Origin: Thiorhodovibrio litoralis
Lineage (GTDB): Bacteria; Pseudomonadota; Gammaproteobacteria; Chromatiales; Chromatiaceae
Reading direction: 5' to 3'
Assembly (NCBI RefSeq): GCF_033954455.1
Contig: NZ_CP121473.1
Location: 3,520,501-3,584,500 of the forward strand
DNA length: 64,000 bases
A program made the position numbers and the translations under genes. Positions 59,494 through 64,000 of this stretch are shown one piece after another. Every line of letters begins with the position of its first letter. Positions within the stretch are counted from its first letter, which is position 1. The notes under the pieces were generated by a model. It saw only the letters and a program-made list of their open reading frames with translations. It searched no databases and was not told the origin of the DNA.

Positions 59494-61959
59494 TCACGAT
59501 CCCCCTGTCTCTGGCCAGTTCTCCACTAGGCGCTCAAGCTCGGCTGGCGTAACGGCTGGTGCGTACAGATACCCCTGGCATTCGTCGCAGCCGGCGGCGC
59601 GGAGGAACTGGCGCTGGCCTTCGTTCTCCACGCCTTCGGCGATGACCCGCAGGTTGAGTGAATGGGCTAGGTTGATGACGGCTGTGGCGATGGCGGCATC
59701 GCTTTCATCCTCCGGAATATCGCGCACGAAGGATTGGTCGATCTTGAGCCGGTGGATGGGAAAACGCTTGAGATAGCCAAGGCTGGAGTAGCCGGTGCCG
59801 AAATCGTCGATCGCGAGCTTGATGCCAAGCTCCGCGAGGGCGTTGAGTCTGAGCAGGGTATCGTCGGCATGCTGGATGAGAATCGACTCGGTAAGCTCAA
59901 GCTCGAGTTGTTCCGGCGGCAGTGTGCTGGTCTCGAGCAGTTCCATCAGTGACTCGACGAAGCCAGCCTGATGGAACTGTAGCGCTGACACATTCACGGA
60001 CAAGGTCAGCTTGAGTCCGAGTGCGTTCCAGTGCTCGCCCTGGCGAATGGCCTCGCGCAGCACCCAGGCCCCGAGTGGGATGATGAAACCGGTTTCTTCG
60101 GCAATTGGGATGAACTGATCGGGCGGGACCACCCCCATCACCGGATCGGTCCAGCGCAGCAGGGCCTCGGCACCGATGACCTCGCCGTTGCGCAGATCAA
60201 TCTGCGGCTGATAGGCCAGGTGAATCCGCTGCTGACCGAGCGCCTCGCGCAGCGCATGCTCGACCTTCACCCGAGTGAGCAGATCAAGGTTCATCTGCCG
60301 CCGGTAGAAGCGGAAATCCCCGCGCCCGCGCTCTTTGACGTGGTACATGGCGCTGTCGGCGTTCTTGATCAGGTCATCCAGGGTTTCGCCGTCCTCCGGG
60401 TAGATTGCCACGCCAATGCTGCACCCCATGGAGAATTCCATGCCGTCGATCGCGAACGGCCGTGCCATGACTTCCAACAGCCGCCGCGCGGTGCGCTCTG
60501 CACCATAGCTGTCGGTCTGATGCAACAGCAGGACGAATTCATCGCCACCAATGCGCGCGGTGGTATCGACCCGGCGCAGGCAGCTGGTGATGCGCTGCGC
60601 GACTTCGATCAGCACCTGATCACCAAACATGTGCCCGAGCGAGTCGTTGATCTGCTTGAAGCGGTCGAGGTCGATGAAAAGCACCGCGAAGCGCGAGCTA
60701 TCGCGGCGGGCGAGACTGATGGCGAACTCGATGCGCTCGCTCAGGCGCACGCGGTTGGGCAGACCGGTGAGCGCATCGTTGTAGGCCAGTTGCTCAATGC
60801 GCTCGCGCGCGGCGACTGTTTCTGACAAATCTTTCGCGAAGCTGACGTAATTCGCCGGCCTGCCCTGGCTGTCCGGTACCCGCACAATGGACACCAGACA
60901 GGGAAGGGTCTTGCCATCCTTGCGCTGCAGTAGGTTCTCTCCCTGCCAGTATCCTTCTTGAGCGAGCGCGCGCGAGACGGTATTGGAGGAATCCTGATCG
61001 CGCCACAACGGCAGGATGCGGTTCAGCGGCTGTCCGATCAGTTCGTTCGCGCCGAAGCCGCTGGAATGTGCACAGACCGGGTTCACCGCTTCGATCACCA
61101 AGCCGGGGTTGGTGACAAAAATGGCATCCAGGCTGGCATCAAACACCCGCGCGGCAAGCTTTAGCCGCTTCTCATCCGCCAACTGCTGGGTAATATCGCG
61201 GAAGGAGTACACCCGGCCAATGGGATTGCCACGCGCGAACTGCGGCAAGGTCACGCGCTCAAGCACGCGCTCCTGCGACAGCGCGATGATGTCGGTCGCC
61301 TCAAGCAGCGGGTCTTCGTTGATGGCAAGGATGCGCGCGGTATAGGTCGCGGCGTCCTGCACCATGCGCGCCATCCAGTCGTAGATGCCGGCGTCGTTGC
61401 GCTCGGTCAACAACGCCTCGGGCAGGCGCCACAGTTCGGCAAAGCGCTGGTTGAAACTGCGGATACCGCCTTGAAGGTCAGTGACCAGAATGCCGTCGGC
61501 GGTGGACTCAAGCGTTGCGCGCAGTTCCGCGACCAGCTTTTCGAGCTCGGTCTCGACGGCCTGACGCTCGCTTTGATCGGTCATGCCGACAAAATAATGC
61601 GTCGCCTGCTCGCGGCAGCGTACCTGACTCACGCGCCGCAGCACTGTCACCACAGCGCCATCCGCGCGCCGCACCAAGGTCTCCGAAAGCAGATCCTGGG
61701 GTCGGCCGGCGGCCACGTCCTCCCAGAAAAAGACGTCTTCCGGCGTCGCGGCCAGATCGATGATGGGTCGCCCGATCAGCTGCTGGACAGCACTACCGAA
61801 CAAGCGCGCAGCGGCCTCATTGGCAGCAACAATCCGCAGCGCGAACGGGCTGACCACCAGGACGGCTTCGATCAGACCATCGATCGCGCTTTGCCACATG
61901 GCGACACAATCCATCGAACTGGCGTCGTCTGGCGGCGAAGGCACGGCGGGCGGCATCAT
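59494..61959 (-). CDS. PAS-GGDEF-EAL protein (c-di-GMP turnover)
   Basis: 821 residues from the ATG at 61959. Three PAS regions (first around AIDGLIEAVLVVSPFALRIV, second around LRATLESTADGILVTDLQGG, third around KLAARVFDASLDAIFVTNPG) precede a GGDEF domain with the intact signature ARIGGDEFVLLLHQTDSYGA. An EAL domain follows with VIGAEALLRWTDPVMGVVPP, AIDDFGTGYSSLGYLKRFPI and VIAEGVENEGQRQFLRAAGC. Both active sites look complete, so synthesis and hydrolysis are both possible. The start overlaps the HD-GYP stop (ATGA), so the two are cotranslated. Confidence 0.93.
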   Translation of the reverse strand: MMPPAVPSPPDDASSMDCVAMWQSAIDGLIEAVLVVSPFALRIVAANEAAARLFGSAVQQLIGRPIIDLAATPEDVFFWEDVAAGRPQDLLSETLVRRADGAVVTVLRRVSQVRCREQATHYFVGMTDQSERQAVETELEKLVAELRATLESTADGILVTDLQGGIRSFNQRFAELWRLPEALLTERNDAGIYDWMARMVQDAATYTARILAINEDPLLEATDIIALSQERVLERVTLPQFARGNPIGRVYSFRDITQQLADEKRLKLAARVFDASLDAIFVTNPGLVIEAVNPVCAHSSGFGANELIGQPLNRILPLWRDQDSSNTVSRALAQEGYWQGENLLQRKDGKTLPCLVSIVRVPDSQGRPANYVSFAKDLSETVAARERIEQLAYNDALTGLPNRVRLSERIEFAISLARRDSSRFAVLFIDLDRFKQINDSLGHMFGDQVLIEVAQRITSCLRRVDTTARIGGDEFVLLLHQTDSYGAERTARRLLEVMARPFAIDGMEFSMGCSIGVAIYPEDGETLDDLIKNADSAMYHVKERGRGDFRFYRRQMNLDLLTRVKVEHALREALGQQRIHLAYQPQIDLRNGEVIGAEALLRWTDPVMGVVPPDQFIPIAEETGFIIPLGAWVLREAIRQGEHWNALGLKLTLSVNVSALQFHQAGFVESLMELLETSTLPPEQLELELTESILIQHADDTLLRLNALAELGIKLAIDDFGTGYSSLGYLKRFPIHRLKIDQSFVRDIPEDESDAAIATAVINLAHSLNLRVIAEGVENEGQRQFLRAAGCDECQGYLYAPAVTPAELERLVENWPETGGS

Positions 61960-63197
61960 GCGCCCTTGGTGCCTTGTTCTGGCTGGCGCGCGCGCTCGAA
62001 AAAGTAGCACATGCGCTGGCGGGGAGAGAGATAATCAAACACATTTCGCGGCAACTGCACCGGCTTAATGCTAGCGCGAATGCCAAGCTCGGGCTGGTCC
62101 TCGAGGTCAACCGCCAGCGCTACTTCTGGCGGCACCCGCGACTCGTAGATGATCACCCTCGGCTTGAGCGGCCTGGCGGCATTGACCGACACTACCAGGG
62201 CATAGCGATCATCGGTCAGCTGGACCACGGACCCGGGCGGATACACGCCCATCATGCGAACAAAAACACCCAGGATGGCCGGGTCGAATTTCTCCCGCGC
62301 CTGCGCGAACATCAACGACAGCGCCCGGTGCGGTGTCATCGCCGCAACCGGGTTCGCCGGATTGCACAAGGCATCGTAATGATTCACCAGACTGACGATG
62401 CGCGCAGAGTAAAGCAAGGCGTCACCTTGCAGGCGTTTGGGGTAGCCGCTCCCATCCATGTATTCGTGATGTTGGGCGATGATGGCGCGTGCCTGCGTGC
62501 CCACTTGCATCCGCGCGGCCAGATCGGCGCCGAATTCAACGTGCTGCTGCAGCAGGCTGCGCTCGGTCGGCGTCAGGTGCTCGTCACGCCAACGAATGCG
62601 CGGCGGGAGTTCCATCTTGCCGATATCGTGCAGCAACGCCCCGACTCCCAGGCATTGCAGCGCCTTGGCATCGAGGCCAAGCCGCTGGCCGAGCAGCAAC
62701 GAGATCACCATGACATTGACGGCATGCAGGGACGAGCTCTCGCCGGCATTTTCCGACAGCAGGCGAATCATCGACTCACCCTGATCGAGCAGATTCTCCA
62801 CCAGGCCACCGACCATGGCCTCGGTTTGCGCTTTCGCCTCCTGAGGCCGGTCTTTGGCCTGCTTGAGAATGTCCCGATAGGCGCGCGAGGCCTGGCTGAA
62901 CTCCCGGTCGCAGCGCGCCAGACTGGCGCGCTCGGCAAGCAGCAACTCTCGTTCCGGATCATGTGCCGGCTCCGCTGCCGCTGCCGGCTGCACCGCGGCT
63001 TCGGCCAGTTCACTGTGCTCCGGCGACCAGCGCAGGCGCTTCAGCCCCAGGCCCTGAATAGTCTCGATCTGGCTCTGTGAGATAATTTTGAAGTTGTTCA
63101 GCGCGAAAGGATGGCCCATCCATCCGAGATCGAGATAGACGTACATCCCGACGCGCAACTGATCAACCTCGATGAATTTTGCCTGTTGCTCGCTCAC
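61956..63197 (-). CDS. DUF3391 plus HD-GYP phosphodiesterase
   Basis: 413 residues from a GTG at 63197 with GGGAG upstream; an ATG at 63251 is an alternative. The N-terminus is a DUF3391 domain (KFIEVDQLRVGMYVYLDLGW, FKIISQSQIETIQGLGLKRL). The HD-GYP domain has LHAVNVMVISLLLGQRLGLD, GVGALLHDIGKMELPPRIRW and IIAQHHEYMDGSGYPKRLQG with the HD and GYP signatures. It hydrolyses c-di-GMP to GMP. It is paired with the GGDEF-EAL gene in one operon and is divergent from the antiporter. Confidence 0.9.
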   Translation of the reverse strand: MSEQQAKFIEVDQLRVGMYVYLDLGWMGHPFALNNFKIISQSQIETIQGLGLKRLRWSPEHSELAEAAVQPAAAAEPAHDPERELLLAERASLARCDREFSQASRAYRDILKQAKDRPQEAKAQTEAMVGGLVENLLDQGESMIRLLSENAGESSSLHAVNVMVISLLLGQRLGLDAKALQCLGVGALLHDIGKMELPPRIRWRDEHLTPTERSLLQQHVEFGADLAARMQVGTQARAIIAQHHEYMDGSGYPKRLQGDALLYSARIVSLVNHYDALCNPANPVAAMTPHRALSLMFAQAREKFDPAILGVFVRMMGVYPPGSVVQLTDDRYALVVSVNAARPLKPRVIIYESRVPPEVALAVDLEDQPELGIRASIKPVQLPRNVFDYLSPRQRMCYFFERARQPEQGTKGA

Positions 63198-63407
63198 AGC
63201 GCGGGTGGGTCTCCCAAATTTTTCGTGAATCTCACAATGACGAACCCGCATCAGGCGATCGGGACCAATCGACCCAAAAAACGTCCTACCGGTATTTTAT
63301 GATATCAGCCAAAACCCGCACTGGACTACATGCGCGGCGGCAAGCCCGGTTTCACCTGACCTCAGGTAAACTGGCGCTGATGCGGGCGACTTGCAGGAAC
63401 TTCACCT

Positions 63408-64000
63408 ATGAATCTTTTTGATGTTATCGCGGTACTGATTTCCCTGTCGGCGGTTTTCAGCTGGTTCAATGCGCGATTTTTGAAACTGCCAACCGCCATC
63501 GGTTTGATGATGATGGCACTGGCGCTATCGCTCGTTTTGCTGCTGCCGTTGCCACTGAGCGAATATATCGCGCTGGACGCGCGGGCACTCCTTGCAAGCG
63601 TGGATTTCAATGCAACCTTGTTGCATGGCATGCTGAGTTTTCTGCTTTTTGCCGGCGCGCTGCATGTTGATATCCACGACCTGACCCAATACCGCAGATC
63701 CATTGCCACCTTAGCCACGCTTGGCGTTTTTTTGGCCACCCTGATCATTGGCGTATCTGCTTATCTGGTCTTCCTGCTGCTCGGCTTCGACATCCCCTTC
63801 ATCTACTGCCTCTTGTTCGGCGCGCTCATTTCTCCAACGGACCCGATCGCCGTGCTCGGCGTACTCAAAAGCGCTGGGGCACCGAAAAGCCTTGAGACCA
63901 AGATTACCGGGGAGTCCTTGTTCAACGACGGTGTCGCCGTCGTGCTTTTCATGGTGCTGTTCGAGATCGCCATCGGCGGCCAGGAGATGCGAGCGCGTGA
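63408..64000 (+). CDS. Na+/H+ antiporter (NhaP/CPA1), partial
   Basis: The frame from the ATG at 63408 runs off the window after 197 residues. Helices and CPA1 motifs are visible: FNARFLKLPTAIGLMMMALA, FNATLLHGMLSFLLFAGALH, LLFGALISPTDPIAVLGVLK and ETKITGESLFNDGVAVVLFM, the ion-binding helix. CPA1 antiporters exchange Na+ for H+ at the inner membrane. The C-terminus is unseen. It differs from the antiporter at 13339, which has a TrkA-N domain. Confidence 0.88.
   Translation, partial: MNLFDVIAVLISLSAVFSWFNARFLKLPTAIGLMMMALALSLVLLLPLPLSEYIALDARALLASVDFNATLLHGMLSFLLFAGALHVDIHDLTQYRRSIATLATLGVFLATLIIGVSAYLVFLLLGFDIPFIYCLLFGALISPTDPIAVLGVLKSAGAPKSLETKITGESLFNDGVAVVLFMVLFEIAIGGQEMRAR

Noticed and set aside
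61974-63080. 368-residue plus frame across the HD-GYP gene
   Set aside because: Antisense to HD-GYP; no domain.

Overview
The window looks like a GC-rich gammaproteobacterial chromosome, most likely a purple sulfur bacterium or close relative (Chromatiales-like). This is an inference. It rests on uniformly high GC, two cysteine-less members of the DsrC sulfur-relay family, DsrE, rhodanese and persulfide-dioxygenase-type proteins, a tetraheme NapC-type cytochrome, and a membrane protein combining two domains (DUF2499, DUF3593) otherwise typical of cyanobacteria. No rRNA, tRNA or CRISPR array was recognised.

Layout. 0-6.2 kb: transketolase N-terminus, DsrC-like protein, YihY/BrkB, CHAD and PRC-barrel proteins on the minus strand, then remnants of sodC and a metal P-type ATPase and a DinJ-YafQ toxin-antitoxin pair. 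6.2-10.6 kb: an RND efflux pair. 11.3-13.3 kb: an encapsulated-ferritin nanocompartment operon (EncFtn, encapsulin shell) followed by a DUF4396 protein. 13.3-19.5 kb: cation/H+ antiporter, CaCA exchanger, EEP nuclease/phosphatase, 6-phosphogluconate dehydrogenase, and a decayed second transketolase copy. 19.9-26.4 kb: DJ-1/PfpI protein, Fe superoxide dismutase, a second RND pair and a ZIP metal transporter. 26.6-31.9 kb: a PAS/GGDEF pseudogene abutting a four-gene transposon (zinc-ribbon protein, Mu/TniA-like DDE transposase, AAA ATPase, RepB-primase-like protein). 32.6-41.7 kb: BON protein, debris of ftsH, chaB and encapsulin, MBL-rhodanese protein, second DsrC-like protein, DUF2189, OB-fold and CBS proteins, a CaCA remnant, tetraheme cytochrome and lipid kinase. 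42.3-52.9 kb: BCCT remnant, DsrE plus MBL pair, two-component remnant, RtcB, NifX-like protein, 5'-nucleotidase, DUF2499/DUF3593 protein and POT transporter. 53-58.3 kb: mobile-element debris (Rha, TraB) and an insertion sequence pairing a DruA-type DUF4338 protein with a DDE transposase that appears to need -1 frameshifting. 58.7-64 kb: NAD(P)-binding oxidoreductase, a GGDEF-EAL / HD-GYP pair, and the start of an Na+/H+ antiporter.

The genes read as a stress-defence region: oxidative stress (SodB, decayed SodC, DJ-1, NADPH supply by Gnd), iron storage (encapsulin), metal and drug efflux, ion homeostasis, RNA repair and sulfur handling. The window repeatedly contains an intact gene plus a decayed second copy elsewhere (transketolase, encapsulin, CaCA exchanger), and DsrC-like is present as two intact copies. 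A dispersed intergenic repeat with core CCGGGGCATTTGCACC lies near several of these remnants. The simplest reading is that a stress-gene block was duplicated, shuffled and partly eroded, with the repeat family as a possible recombination substrate.
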